A DNA stretch of 64,000 nt from Serratia plymuthica NBRC 102599 (GCF_001590925.1 NZ_BCTU01000025.1:62001-126000), one strand, 5' to 3'. Shown: positions 16,127 through 25,162, counted from the stretch's first letter. Notes: generated by a model not told the origin, from the letters alone. Program-made: numbers and translations.

Positions 16127-17230
16127 TCAGCATACCGGTTGGCGTGGGCGGAAGATATGATCAACGCCCTGCTCGCGCAGCTTGTTCACCAGGTCATGGC
16201 CGCCGTTCGGCGTGGCGTGCGCCAGCAGACGCTCGGCTTCAAATACCGGGCTGGCCCAGAAAATGTTCACCGGATCGCCATACTGCTCCGGCAGCCTCAG
16301 ATGGTCGTTGTAGGGATAAAACGCCGAGGACAGTACGTAGCCCTCATAACCCAGCGGCGCCACCTCCGACTCCAGCGTATGCCCTTCGCCAAACCAGGTG
16401 ATTTTCGCCCAAGGGACGTGCGCGAACCCGGCCAGCGCGCTGGCCATCTGCACCGCGTTCTCTTCGGTCATGTACTGGCCGTCGATGGCGATGCCCATTT
16501 CCATGCGGCGATAACGGCTGGCATCGTCGTTAAACAGAATGTCTACCCATGGCATCGGCCGAATGCTGACGCCCATGGTGAGAAAATAATAAATGCCGTC
16601 GCGTTCGTGCTGGGTAATCGCCATCGGCGGCCATTTGCCTTGATCGATGGCGTAGTATTTTACCGAAGGGCCAAAATGCTGCTCATAACGCGCCTGATAA
16701 TCGCTCTGCATTTTGGGCCACGGGTTGCCCTCCTCGCGCTGCCAACTGCGCCAGAACTGGCGAGTGTTTTCCGCCAGCGCATACTGGGTGTTGGTGGAGG
16801 CCGAACCGAGCGGATAAACCAGCGGGCTCTCTTTGATGCAACTGGCGGAATAACACACCGAATGGTCGATATACAGGCTCCAGCCGGGGATCACCGCCAG
16901 CAGTTGGCCGTAATACCACAGTGCCGCGCCGTCGTCGCTTTCGCTCCAGACCACCGTCAGCCCTTCCGGGTTCAGCGGCGCTTCCCCTTCCAGATTGCGA
17001 CAAAACTCGGCCGCCAGCATGGGCGGTTGGCCCCGTTCAAGCGCGGCGCGATCTTCCTGCAAGGGCGCAGCCGCCAGATTACGCAACCAACAGGCGCGTA
17101 CCTGAAAACGCTCGCCGTTTTCTTCCGCAGGGTAAATGTAAAAATAGGCTGCCCGGTGATCTTGCTGAACCACCGCCACCAGCGTCTGATTCTCATTACT
17201 GACTTCAGCAAGTACGTATGACTCGTTCAT
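16127..17230 (-). CDS. Hypothetical protein with SUFU-like C-terminal domain
   Basis: 367 residues without signal peptide or membrane helices. The C-terminal 180 residues (YYFLTMGVSIRPMP..., the acidic RMEMGIAI, and FYPYNDHLRL...PVNIFWASPVFEAE) resemble the suppressor-of-fused domain found in many bacterial proteins. The N-terminal half is a separate beta-rich region I do not recognise. Function unknown; bacterial SUFU proteins are often suggested to be immunity or binding modules. It is rich in Trp, Tyr and Pro. It lies upstream of the isochorismatase-like gene on the same strand. Confidence 0.5.
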   Translation of the reverse strand: MNESYVLAEVSNENQTLVAVVQQDHRAAYFYIYPAEENGERFQVRACWLRNLAAAPLQEDRAALERGQPPMLAAEFCRNLEGEAPLNPEGLTVVWSESDDGAALWYYGQLLAVIPGWSLYIDHSVCYSASCIKESPLVYPLGSASTNTQYALAENTRQFWRSWQREEGNPWPKMQSDYQARYEQHFGPSVKYYAIDQGKWPPMAITQHERDGIYYFLTMGVSIRPMPWVDILFNDDASRYRRMEMGIAIDGQYMTEENAVQMASALAGFAHVPWAKITWFGEGHTLESEVAPLGYEGYVLSSAFYPYNDHLRLPEQYGDPVNIFWASPVFEAERLLAHATPNGGHDLVNKLREQGVDHIFRPRQPVC

Positions 17231-17391
17231 ATCACCTCAACAATGGGGTCACGGCGCAGAATAATGCTGCGCACTAATAAATTGGAATTCGGCTTTTCCC
17301 AAGTGTAAAGCGCATCCGTGGCCGGATCACCCGTAAAAGTCTCAAAAATGGCCATAAACGGGGATAAAACATTGGGTTATTGGTAATAACT

Positions 17392-17517
17392 ATAGACCCG
17401 CCATACTTGAAGCTGCATCTGTGTTGGCTGCCCCCGCGCCCCCCAGTCACTTAGTTTACTAAGCTCCCGGGGATGAACGGCCTGGCCGCCGAGATGCAAC
17501 TCCAATTATTTTGGGTA
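17392..17517. repeat. ERIC element
   Basis: About 126 bp, beginning ATAGACCCGCCATACTTGAAG and ending ATGCAACTCCAATTATTTTGGG, with the centre CCCAGTCACTTAGTTTACTAAG then CTCCCGGGGATGA, matching the ERIC layout. It fills the spacer between the SUFU-like and MpaB-like genes. Confidence 0.8.
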
Positions 17518-17538
17518 GAGCGCTTATGGCGGCGGGGC

Positions 17539-18411
17539 TTACGCCGGTTTGTTAATTCGCCGTACGGCACGCTGATAGGACCCGTTGCGCATCGAGGCGC
17601 GCAGCACCTTACCGACGCCGCCTACGCCCGCTCTCACCAGGCGCCGCCGCAGCGTGCCGGGATAAAAATCAAACTGCTGCTGCGCCCAATCGGGCAGCAG
17701 ATCGATGCCCGCCTGCATCACCAGCCAACCCAAGGGCCGTGCCAATGCGCTCGGCGCCGGGGCGGCCAGCAGAATGCGCGCCACTTCACGCGTGCGTTCA
17801 TCGCACACCAGTTGCGGCCGCATCCGTTGCAGATAGTCGGCCACCGCCGCGCGGGAAGTGGGAATATCGCGTGCACCCAGAGCGGCGGCAACGCGCGCCG
17901 TCTCCAGGTAATAGCGATCTTGCAATTCGTGAGAAAGATGCGGGTTGCGGTAACGCAGGTGGCTCGCCAGGAAACAACTGCTTTCCACCACGTGCACCCA
18001 GGTAAGCAAATCGGGATCGCTGGCGGCATAGGGCCTGCCGTCGTTGCTGACGCCGGTGACCTGCAAATGAATGGCCCGCACCTTGGCGATCAGCCGTTCG
18101 GCTTCTGCGGTGGGGCCAAAGGTGGTGACGGAGACAAACTGGCTGGTGCGGCGCAGGCGGCCAAGCATGTCTTCGCGAAAATTGGAGTGATCCCACACCC
18201 CGGCCAACGCCAGCGGGTGCAGCATTTGCAGCAACAAGGCACTGACGCCGCCGCACAGCATTGAGGTGAAATCGCAGTGAACCCGCCAGATGACCGACTC
18301 CGGGCCAAACAGGCCGGGGTCACCCGCCGGGTTTTCGAAATCTATGCCGCCGAGCGCCAGCCCGGTCAGGCCGATCACCTGTTTTTCTATCGCTGCGCGT
18401 AGTGCTTCCAT
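17539..18411 (-). CDS. Oxygenase MpaB family protein (DUF2236)
   Basis: 290 residues of the DUF2236 / MpaB / rubber-oxygenase-like superfamily of mostly helical, often haem-binding proteins. Visible family features are the N-terminal GPESVIWRVHCDFTSMLCGGVSALLLQMLHP region, in which HP after a hydrophobic helix supplies a candidate haem ligand, and the downstream TWVHVVESSCFL segment. No signal peptide, so cytoplasmic or membrane-associated. The substrate is unknown. It has no tight operon partner: an ERIC element lies on one side and 49 bp separate it from the quinone reductase gene. Confidence 0.72.
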   Translation of the reverse strand: MEALRAAIEKQVIGLTGLALGGIDFENPAGDPGLFGPESVIWRVHCDFTSMLCGGVSALLLQMLHPLALAGVWDHSNFREDMLGRLRRTSQFVSVTTFGPTAEAERLIAKVRAIHLQVTGVSNDGRPYAASDPDLLTWVHVVESSCFLASHLRYRNPHLSHELQDRYYLETARVAAALGARDIPTSRAAVADYLQRMRPQLVCDERTREVARILLAAPAPSALARPLGWLVMQAGIDLLPDWAQQQFDFYPGTLRRRLVRAGVGGVGKVLRASMRNGSYQRAVRRINKPA

Positions 18412-18460
18412 CCTGCCTGGCCCCTTTATTATCCGGTGGCCAGTGTATCACGCGGCGGTT

Positions 18461-19438
18461 TTAGTCCTGCTCGTTGAGCAAAACAATCTTGCCGGCAAAG
18501 CTGCGATCCTCCAGCCGGCGGTGGGCAGCCGCGCCTTCGCTCAGCGGGAAAGTCTCGATATGCGGCAGAGCAAATTCGCCATTCTGCCAACTGGCGAACA
18601 GCCGTTCTGCCCGCTCGCGGCGCGCGGCGCCGCTATTGAGGTAAGTCCAGAGATCACCGCCCACCACGCCTTTGGAATCCATCATCAGGTGATAAGCCGA
18701 GATCGCCGGTGCCTCGCCCCCCGCCATGCCGAAAGTCACTACCCGGCCGCCGGGGCGCAGCGCGTCAATGCTTTGCTGTAGCGTGATGCCGACCGAATCA
18801 AAACCGTACTCGACACCGCCGTCGGTCAACGCGGCGATTTGCGCCACCCAGTCCTGCTGGTAGGTAAAGGCCGCCGTCGCGCCATTCTTCAGTGCAATCT
18901 GCTGTTTGTGCGCCGAAGACACCAACGCATAAACCTGAGCGCCACGCGCCACCAGCATCCGGGTCAATATTTGCCCGACGCCGCCGGCCGCCGCATGCAC
19001 CAGCGCACGATCGCCCGCCCGCACTTGCACGCTGTCGTTAATCAGGTACTGCGCCGTCAACCCCTGCAACAAAATCGAGGCGGCCTCGACGTCATTCAGC
19101 GCCTGCGGCAGCCGCAGCGCATGATCCACCGGCACGTTGATGCGCGTGGCATGGCAGAAAGGCACGTCGGCAAAGCCAACCCGCTCTCCCACCTGCCAAC
19201 CGTCAACGCCCTCGCCCACGCCCACGGCGATAATGGTGCCGACGCCTTCGTAACCGCCGATATGCGGCGGCTTGCCGTGCAGCACATAATTGCCTTTGCG
19301 GCGGTAGATATCGGCGAAGTTAAGCCCGGCGGCCCCCATCCGTACCTGCACCGCGCCTGCCGGTAGCGGTGGCGTCGGCAGCTCAAGGTATTCGAGCACA
19401 TCTGGCCCGCCAAATCGTTCAAAGGTTAATGCCTGCAT
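18461..19438 (-). CDS. Quinone oxidoreductase, zinc-free MDR family (Qor-like)
   Basis: An NADPH-dependent reductase of 325 residues in the QOR branch of the medium-chain dehydrogenase superfamily. It has no zinc-site cysteines. Features are GLNFADIYRRKGNY near residue 40, GYEGVGTI, and the Rossmann loop VHAAAGGVGQIL near 150. The start at 19438 follows CCGGAGTAACACC and is confirmed by the canonical MQALTFERFGGPDVLE beginning; the frame is open further upstream but that part overlaps the promoter. It is divergent from a LysR regulator, which probably controls it. Confidence 0.85.
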   Translation of the reverse strand: MQALTFERFGGPDVLEYLELPTPPLPAGAVQVRMGAAGLNFADIYRRKGNYVLHGKPPHIGGYEGVGTIIAVGVGEGVDGWQVGERVGFADVPFCHATRINVPVDHALRLPQALNDVEAASILLQGLTAQYLINDSVQVRAGDRALVHAAAGGVGQILTRMLVARGAQVYALVSSAHKQQIALKNGATAAFTYQQDWVAQIAALTDGGVEYGFDSVGITLQQSIDALRPGGRVVTFGMAGGEAPAISAYHLMMDSKGVVGGDLWTYLNSGAARRERAERLFASWQNGEFALPHIETFPLSEGAAAHRRLEDRSFAGKIVLLNEQD

Positions 19439-19559
19439 GGTGTTACTCCGGGAATTTTTCGCCAATAACGCACTGACGGTCGTTACCCTCCAGTATCCCA
19501 GAGCGCTATACTGCCGAAAAGTGGCCCACAGGGCATTCAGAAAACACCAGAGGTTTATA

Positions 19560-20450
19560 ATGGATCGTTTAACCAGCATGGCGGTGTTTGTGCGGGTGGT
19601 GGAAAAAGGCAGCTTTGTTGCCGCTGCCGACGAGATGGCGATTTCCCCCACGATGGTCGGCAAGCATATTCGCTATCTGGAACAGCGGCTGAACGCGCCG
19701 TTGCTGAACCGCACCACCCGCAGGCAAGGGTTGACCGAGGCCGGTCGGGTCTTCTATGAACGCTGCCGCCGCCTGCTGGCCGATGCCGACGCCGCCGAAG
19801 CCAGCGCAAGGGCGCTGTTAAGCTCGCCCAGCGGGCTGTTGCGCATCAGCGCGCCGGTCACCTTCGGTAACCGCGTTTTGACGCCGATCCTCACCGAGTT
19901 CCTGCAACAACACCCGGACGTAGAAGCGGAGGTGGTGCTGTCGGACCGCAAGGTGGATTTGATTGAGGAAAGATACGAAGCCGCGTTTCGCATCGGGCCT
20001 GTCGCGGATGACGGCCTGGTGGCACGTGCCCTGCCCGATTACCGCATGACGCTGGCGGCCTCTCCCGGTTATCTGGCGCAGCATGGCGCCCCAATGCGGC
20101 CGGAACAGCTCCGCGAGCACAACTGCTTTGGCTTTAGTCAGTGGGACGGCAATCATTTTTGGCGGCTGCAAGGCGCGCAGGGGGAAATCAGCGTGCCGGT
20201 CAGGCCACGGCTGCGCATGGACTCAGGCGAAGGGGTGCGCCGTGCGGCGCTGGCCGGTTTCGGCATTGCGTTGCATGCCGCCATGCTGCTGGATGAAGAT
20301 ATCGCCGCCGGCCGACTGGTGCGCGTGCTGCCGGACTATTCGCCGCTGCCGCGGCCGATGCATCTGGTCTATCTGCCCGAACGGCGGCAATCGCCCAAGC
20401 TGGAAGCCTTTATCGCCCTGACCGTCGCCAGACTGTGGGGGCGCGCATAA
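19560..20450 (+). CDS. LysR-family regulator, divergent from the quinone reductase
   Basis: 296 residues: winged helix-turn-helix at 1-60 (MDRLTSMAVFVRVVEKGSFVAAADEMAISPTMVGKHIRYLE in pieces) and the periplasmic-binding-like effector domain from about 90. It belongs to the large CrgA-like group that controls adjacent divergently transcribed oxidoreductases or efflux pumps. The ATG at 19560 follows AGAGGTTTATA; an in-frame codon 41 residues upstream would overlap the reductase start and adds no domain. The effector is not predictable. Confidence 0.85.
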   Translation: MDRLTSMAVFVRVVEKGSFVAAADEMAISPTMVGKHIRYLEQRLNAPLLNRTTRRQGLTEAGRVFYERCRRLLADADAAEASARALLSSPSGLLRISAPVTFGNRVLTPILTEFLQQHPDVEAEVVLSDRKVDLIEERYEAAFRIGPVADDGLVARALPDYRMTLAASPGYLAQHGAPMRPEQLREHNCFGFSQWDGNHFWRLQGAQGEISVPVRPRLRMDSGEGVRRAALAGFGIALHAAMLLDEDIAAGRLVRVLPDYSPLPRPMHLVYLPERRQSPKLEAFIALTVARLWGRA

Positions 20451-20616
20451 ATGTGCAACGCGGCGGTTGAAACGGACACCGCACTGAATTACATTTTCTG
20501 TCCGACTCACTGCAGAGGCGTTTTTGCAGGGCGTTAACCCACGTTAATTCGGCATTAACCCCACAAAACCTCTATCTAATTTTTGTTTTTCTTCAACTTA
20601 GATAGCAGAGACTTCG

Positions 20617-21060
20617 ATGATTACCCTCAGAGCACGCGCGGCGGAAGACAACGCGCAACTGGCAGATATTTGGCAGCGTTCGGTGCGCGCCACCCACCAC
20701 TTTCTGACCGAAGATAACATTGCCCAACTGTTCCCGCTGGTGTTGCACGATTACCTGCCGGCGGTCGACGTTTGGGTGGCGGAAGATCGCCCCGGTCACC
20801 CTTGCGGTTTTATCGGGCTGAGCGGCAACAAGGTGGAAATGCTGTTTATCGATGCGGAACAGCGCGGCAAAGGGGTCGGCAAAACGCTGCTGGCGCATGC
20901 TGAAACGCTGCACGATGAGCTGTTGCTGGACGTTAATGAGCAAAACTCGCAGGCCAGCGGATTTTACCGCCACTACGGTTTTGAGATCACCGGCCGTTCC
21001 GCGCTCGACGGCCAGGGCAATCCCTTCCCGCTGCTTCATATGAAGCTCGACAAGCGTTAA
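20617..21060 (+). CDS. yjaB: GNAT acetyltransferase, YjaB-like
   Basis: 147 residues of the GNAT fold, using acetyl-CoA. The N-terminal region DIWQRSVRATHHFLTEDNI and the acetyl-CoA-binding loop QRGKGVGKTLL (about residue 87-97) are followed by LDVNEQNSQASGFYRHYGFEITGRS. The order and wording closely follow E. coli YjaB, including NVNEQN and the PLLHM tail. YjaB has been reported as a protein lysine acetyltransferase, but its cellular role is unclear. The gene is monocistronic with its own terminator. Confidence 0.8.
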   Translation: MITLRARAAEDNAQLADIWQRSVRATHHFLTEDNIAQLFPLVLHDYLPAVDVWVAEDRPGHPCGFIGLSGNKVEMLFIDAEQRGKGVGKTLLAHAETLHDELLLDVNEQNSQASGFYRHYGFEITGRSALDGQGNPFPLLHMKLDKR

Positions 21061-21068
21061 ATAAAACA

Positions 21069-21100
21069 AATCGGCCAAGGTTTACCTTGGTCGATTTTTT
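21069..21100 (+). terminator. Terminator of the yjaB-like gene
   Basis: AATCGGCCAAGG-TTTA-CCTTGGTCGATT with a T6 run immediately after, a typical Rho-independent terminator. Confidence 0.85.
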
Positions 21101-21117
21101 GCCATCACTTCCTCTCA

Positions 21118-21137
21118 TGATTTGATATACCAAATCA
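21118..21137. promoter_or_regulatory. Palindrome upstream of the metN-like operon
   Basis: TGATTTGATATACCAAATCA is a 20-bp palindrome with two mismatched positions, in the 251-bp region before metN. It does not resemble a MetJ box (AGACGTCT). Candidate operator or promoter element for the transporter genes. Confidence 0.35.
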
Positions 21138-21311
21138 GAATAACTAATAGATTTTACATTCTTCCTGTCACTATAAACCCCCGGTAGGATTGGCCCGTAT
21201 TCACCAGAAACAGAGGTTCCGCCTGCCTTTTGCCCCCAGAAGCCGCCCCCTGTCCGGCGTGACTCGCTCCGGGCGGAATACTGTGATGTATTAATAAGGA
21301 TTGGCTGCTCT

Positions 21312-22337
21312 ATGATCGTTCTTTCGAACGTTTGCAAAACTTTTGACAACGCGCAGGGCCGCGTTGTCGCGGTTGATGATGTCAACCTGGCCGTGGAGGC
21401 CGGGCAAATCTACGGCATCATCGGCTACAGCGGTGCCGGTAAAAGCACCCTGATCCGCCTGCTTAACGGGTTGGAAACCCCCACCAGCGGCAGTATTGAA
21501 GTCGATGGTTTCGATATCGCCCGCGCCAAAGGCAACCAACTGCGCCAGGCGCGGTTGAAAATCAGCATGGTGTTTCAACACTTCAACCTGCTGTGGTCAC
21601 GCACCGTCAGCCAAAATATCGCCTTCTCCATGCAAATCGCCGGCGTGCCCAAGGCGCAAATCAAGCAGCGGGTGGCGGAACTGGTCGCGCTGGTTGGTCT
21701 GCAGGGCCGCGAGGATGCCTATCCTTCGCAGCTCAGCGGCGGGCAGAAACAGCGCGTCGGCATTGCCCGCGCTTTGGCCAACAACCCTGGCGTGCTGTTG
21801 TGCGATGAAGCCACCTCGGCGCTCGATCCCCAAACCACCGATTCGATTCTCGAGCTGCTGCTGGATATCAACCGTAAGCTGAACCTGACCATTGTGCTGA
21901 TCACCCATGAAATGCACGTGGTACGCAAAATCTGCCACCGCGTGGCGGTGATGGAAAACGGGCGCATCGTCGAGGAAGGCCCGGTGATCGATGTCTTTAC
22001 CCAGCCGCAGCAGCCGATTACCCGGCAGTTCGTTAAACAGGTTTCGCAGTATCAGGAAACCGAAGAGAACTTCAATCCGTTGCTGGCTCAACATCTGCCT
22101 GGGGCCATTTTCAAGCTGACCTTTGTCGGCATGCAAACCCATCAGGCGGTGATTTCCGATGTGATCCAGCGCTACCGGGTGACCATCAACATTCTGCACG
22201 GCAAAATCAGCCACACCCTTAACGGGTCGTTCGGCGAGCTGTATATCCACGCGGAAGGCAACGACCTGCAAATCGACAACATGCTGAAATTATTGAAAGA
22301 ACGAGATATCGCCGTTGAGGTCATCAAACATGATTGA
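21312..22337 (+). CDS. metN: Methionine-type ABC transporter ATP-binding protein (MetN paralogue)
   Basis: 341 residues: ATPase domain with Walker A GYSGAGKST near 38-46, signature LSGGQKQR, Walker B VLLCDEATSALD and switch His in ITHEMH. A C-terminal NIL domain (about 260-341) is the methionine-sensing module that inhibits transport at high intracellular methionine. It is first in metN-I-Q order, with an 8-bp overlap to metI. No MetJ box was seen upstream, so this is likely an additional D/L-methionine or related-compound importer beside the housekeeping system, which is not in this window. Gene symbol by family only. Confidence 0.85.
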   Translation: MIVLSNVCKTFDNAQGRVVAVDDVNLAVEAGQIYGIIGYSGAGKSTLIRLLNGLETPTSGSIEVDGFDIARAKGNQLRQARLKISMVFQHFNLLWSRTVSQNIAFSMQIAGVPKAQIKQRVAELVALVGLQGREDAYPSQLSGGQKQRVGIARALANNPGVLLCDEATSALDPQTTDSILELLLDINRKLNLTIVLITHEMHVVRKICHRVAVMENGRIVEEGPVIDVFTQPQQPITRQFVKQVSQYQETEENFNPLLAQHLPGAIFKLTFVGMQTHQAVISDVIQRYRVTINILHGKISHTLNGSFGELYIHAEGNDLQIDNMLKLLKERDIAVEVIKHD

Positions 22338-22998
22338 GTCACTGTTCCCTCACCTGCGTATTGATCAGTTGCTGAACGCCACCTGGGAAACCCTGTATAT
22401 GACCGGCATCGCCGGGCTGGCAACGCTGGTGCTCGGCATATTGTTGGGAGTGATCCTGTTTCTGACCTCCCGGGGCCAGCTGTTGCAGAACCGCGCGGTC
22501 TATTCGCTGATTTCGGTACTGGTCAACGTGTTCCGCTCCATCCCCTTCATCATTCTGATTGTGCTGCTGATCCCGTTCACCAAGGCGCTGATCGGCACTA
22601 TTTTGGGGGCCGACGCCGCCCTGCCGGCGCTGATTGTCGGCGCTGCGCCTTTCTATGCCCGGTTGGTGGAGATTGGCCTGCGCGAGGTGGACAAAGGCGT
22701 GATTGAAGCGGCGCGCTCCATGGGCGCCAAAACCGGCACCATCATCTTCCGCGTGCTGCTGCCGGAGTCTTCTCCGGCGCTGGTTTCCGGCATTACCGTC
22801 ACCCTGATCGCACTGGTGAGCTACACCGCGATGGCCGGGGTGATAGGTGCCGGCGGGCTGGGTAACCTGGCCTATCTGGAAGGGTTTCAACGCAACCACG
22901 GTGACGTGACGCTGGTGGCGACGCTGACGATTTTATTGATCGTTTTCGTTATCCAGTTCATTGGCGACACCATTACAACAACGCTCGATAAACGATAA
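22330..22998 (+). CDS. metI: Methionine-type ABC transporter permease (MetI paralogue)
   Basis: 222 residues with five hydrophobic helices. The EAA loop reads GVIEAARSMGAKTGTIIFRVLLPE, and the conserved TAMAGVIGAGGLGNLAY follows. The ATG at 22330 overlaps the metN stop, so the subunits are translationally coupled; an upstream in-frame codon would lie further inside metN. It forms the homodimeric channel of a MetNIQ-type importer. Confidence 0.88.
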   Translation: MIESLFPHLRIDQLLNATWETLYMTGIAGLATLVLGILLGVILFLTSRGQLLQNRAVYSLISVLVNVFRSIPFIILIVLLIPFTKALIGTILGADAALPALIVGAAPFYARLVEIGLREVDKGVIEAARSMGAKTGTIIFRVLLPESSPALVSGITVTLIALVSYTAMAGVIGAGGLGNLAYLEGFQRNHGDVTLVATLTILLIVFVIQFIGDTITTTLDKR

Positions 22999-23012
22999 AT
23001 AACTCAGGAATA

Positions 23013-23837
23013 ATGATGATGAAAAAGCAAATAATGATGCTGGCCTTCGCCTCTCTGACCGCGTTGGCGTCCTTTGGTGCGGCGGCGGAAACCAAGCTGG
23101 TGGTCGGCGCGTCCAACGTACCCCATGCCGAGATCCTCGAGCAGGCCAAACCGATTCTGGCAAAGGAAGGCATCGATCTGGTGATCAAGCCTTTCCAGGA
23201 TTACATTCTGCCGAACACGGCGCTGGCCAGCCACGATATTGACGCCAACTATTTCCAGCACGTGCCCTACCTGAATTCGGTATTGAAGGATCATGCCGGC
23301 GATAAGACCTATGACTTCGTCAGCGCCGGTGCCATCCATATCGAACCGATCGGTATTTATTCCAAGAAGTATAAAAGCCTGAAAGATCTGCCTGACAACG
23401 GCAAAATCATCATGCGTGACGCAGTGGCGGAAGAAGGCCGCATTCTGTCCATCTTTGAGAAAGAAGGCGTGATTAAGCTGAAGCCGGGCGTGAGCAAGGT
23501 GGATGCGCGCATCACCGACGTGGTGGAAAACCCGAAACACCTGAAATTCCTGGCTAACGTTGAAGGCGCGCTGCTGCCGCAGATGTACAACAATGATGAG
23601 GGCGACGCGGTAGTGATTAACGCCAACTACGCCATTGACGCCGGGCTGAACCCGACGAAGGATCCGATCGCTATCGAAAGCGGTGAAAATAACCCGTATG
23701 CCAACATCATCACCGTGCATAAGGCCGACGTGAACAAGCCGGAGATTGTGGCCTTGGTAAAAGTGCTGCACTCCAAGGAAATTCAGGACTTTATCCGCGA
23801 AAAATACAAAGGCGCGGTGATCCCGGTTAACCAGTAA
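23013..23837 (+). CDS. metQ: MetQ/NlpA-family substrate-binding protein
   Basis: A periplasmic binding protein of about 272-274 residues. The signal peptide runs to FGAAAET. There is no lipobox cysteine, unlike E. coli MetQ, so the mature protein should be soluble. Family motifs: VVGASNVPHAEIL, YFQHVPYLN and VSAGAIHIEPIGIYS. Three consecutive ATG codons (23013, 23016, 23019) follow CAGGAA at 23005-23010; spacing favours the second or third. It closes the metNIQ operon, 14 bp after metI. Confidence 0.87.
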   Translation: MMMKKQIMMLAFASLTALASFGAAAETKLVVGASNVPHAEILEQAKPILAKEGIDLVIKPFQDYILPNTALASHDIDANYFQHVPYLNSVLKDHAGDKTYDFVSAGAIHIEPIGIYSKKYKSLKDLPDNGKIIMRDAVAEEGRILSIFEKEGVIKLKPGVSKVDARITDVVENPKHLKFLANVEGALLPQMYNNDEGDAVVINANYAIDAGLNPTKDPIAIESGENNPYANIITVHKADVNKPEIVALVKVLHSKEIQDFIREKYKGAVIPVNQ

Positions 23838-23845
23838 TTCAGATC

Positions 23846-23867
23846 AAGGCCGCAGCGATGCGGCCTT
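23846..23867. terminator. Hairpin between metQ and the convergent tetR
   Basis: AAGGCCGCA-GCGA-TGCGGCCTT is a perfect 9-bp stem with a GNRA loop, in the convergent spacer. T-runs are short, so termination strength is uncertain. Confidence 0.55.
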
Positions 23868-23882
23868 ATCCTGACGCCTTCC

Positions 23883-24527
23883 CTAGACCTTATTCCCCAC
23901 CTGGCTGAGACGCGGCCAAACCAGCATCAGCGCATCCAGCAGACGGAACAACTCCTCGCGGCTTGCCCCTTCACGCGCCTGCACCGACATGCCTTCAATG
24001 GTGCAAATAATGTACTTCGCCAGTAACCCGGTGTCGGTTTTTGCCAGCAACTCGCCCTGCTGCACTTTACGGTCGAAACAGGCCTTCAGGCTGGTTTCCT
24101 GCGAATGGTGTTTTTTACGCAGCATCATGGCGACTTCGTCAGAAGAAGATGACAGCGCGGCGGACGCACACACCATAAAGCAACCGGACGGCGTGTCCGG
24201 ATCGGTAAACACCTGCGCTGAAGAGCGGACGTAAGCTTCTACGATTTCCGCAATCGGCAGGTCCTGCTCCAACAGTTGGTTGGTGCAGGTGGTGTATTTT
24301 TGCAGGTAACGTTCCACCGCAGCGCGGAACAGCCCTTCCTTGTTGCCGAACTCGGCGTACAGCGTTGGCGCCTTGGCACCGGTCACCTCGACCAGATCGG
24401 CCAGCGACGTTGACTCATAACCGTGCCGCCAGAACAGATCGAGTGCGCTTTCCAACGCACGGTCGCGATCAAACTGCTTCGGTCTGCCACGCGTTTTTTT
24501 GGCGCAGACTTCTTCATTGATACTCAT
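23883..24527 (-). CDS. TetR-family transcriptional repressor
   Basis: 214 residues. The HTH domain (about 12-60: RGRPKQFDRDRALESALDLF then TSLADLVEVTGAKAPTLYAEF) is followed by an all-helical ligand-binding domain containing DTPSGCFMVCASA, a motif shared with TetR regulators of stress and efflux genes. It is divergent from a DUF1471 gene, and the 174-bp spacer carries two TTAACGATC-type palindromes that recur before a second DUF1471 gene. This layout recalls ComR/BhsA of E. coli, where a TetR protein represses a DUF1471 protein. Ligand unknown. Confidence 0.87.
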   Translation of the reverse strand: MSINEEVCAKKTRGRPKQFDRDRALESALDLFWRHGYESTSLADLVEVTGAKAPTLYAEFGNKEGLFRAAVERYLQKYTTCTNQLLEQDLPIAEIVEAYVRSSAQVFTDPDTPSGCFMVCASAALSSSSDEVAMMLRKKHHSQETSLKACFDRKVQQGELLAKTDTGLLAKYIICTIEGMSVQAREGASREELFRLLDALMLVWPRLSQVGNKV

Positions 24528-24571
24528 AGACCCTCTCTTATCCCGCCCCGCAGCAGGGCTTCACAATTAAA

Positions 24572-24641
24572 TTAACGATCATTATAAAAAAATATTGCGC
24601 TCCCGTCGAGAAGGGATTAACATTTAGTTATCGATCGTTAA
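24572..24641. promoter_or_regulatory. Paired TetR operator candidates, first DUF1471 promoter
   Basis: TTAACGATCATTAT (24572-24585) and the near-perfect palindrome TTATCGATCGTTAA (24628-24641), centres 56 bp apart, lie between tetR and the first DUF1471 gene. The same pair is found before the second paralogue. Confidence 0.6.
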
Positions 24642-24701
24642 GTAATCTTGACGACAGACATTGAAAACCCAATTCATGCTTCTCGGATAGGAACTAATAT
24701 T

Positions 24702-24959
24702 ATGAAAAACTTAAAAATTACTCTTGCTGCTCTCGCTCTGGCTTCTGCTTCCTTCGGGAGCTTCGCTGCCGATCTGGTTAACAGCCAACCGACAGATCAG
24801 CAAAAATCCGGTGTGATCACCGTCAGCGGCGCTTCCGATATTACCTCACTGGAAGCCAGTTTGGCGGAAAAAGCGGACGCAGCCGGTGCGAAATCATTCC
24901 GTATCATTGGCGCCGGTGGCGATAACCAATTGCACGGCACCGCAGTAATCTATCAATAA
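24702..24959 (+). CDS. DUF1471 periplasmic protein, paralogue 1
   Basis: 85 residues of the YhcN/BhsA/McbA (DUF1471) family. The signal peptide MKNLKITLAALALASASFGSF ends in AFA-type cleavage near residue 22; the mature 60-residue domain contains GVITVSGASDITSLEASLAEKADAAGAKSF and ends LHGTAVIYQ as usual for the family. These small periplasmic proteins respond to stress and affect biofilm in E. coli; their molecular action is unknown. Start chosen by signal peptide and TAGGAACTAATATT upstream. Regulated, by inference, by the divergent TetR protein. Confidence 0.85.
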   Translation: MKNLKITLAALALASASFGSFAADLVNSQPTDQQKSGVITVSGASDITSLEASLAEKADAAGAKSFRIIGAGGDNQLHGTAVIYQ

Positions 24960-25035
24960 CAATAAGTTAATCGTTATCTACAGGGCCGATGACAGCAATT
25001 TACGCCCCCGGAGACGACGATGAAAATAAAATTAA

Positions 25036-25104
25036 TTAACGAACATTAAAAAAATAGTTGCAATACGCCGAACCGGCGTTTAACATTAAATTATCGATCG
25101 TTAA
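25036..25104. promoter_or_regulatory. Paired TetR operator candidates, second DUF1471 promoter
   Basis: TTAACGAACATTAA (25036-25049) and TTATCGATCGTTAA (25091-25104), centres 55 bp apart. The second 14-mer is identical to the site at 24628. The promoter duplicated together with the gene. Confidence 0.6.
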
Positions 25105-25162
25105 TCAATTTAACGACCTTACCAAACAAACATCGTACAGAATAGAGATAGGAAATAAGACC

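Noticed and set aside
20981-21311. MetJ box or SAM riboswitch before the metN-like gene
   Set aside because: No AGACGTCT-type repeats and no convincing multi-helix riboswitch pattern; only an unrelated palindrome and the yjaB terminator.
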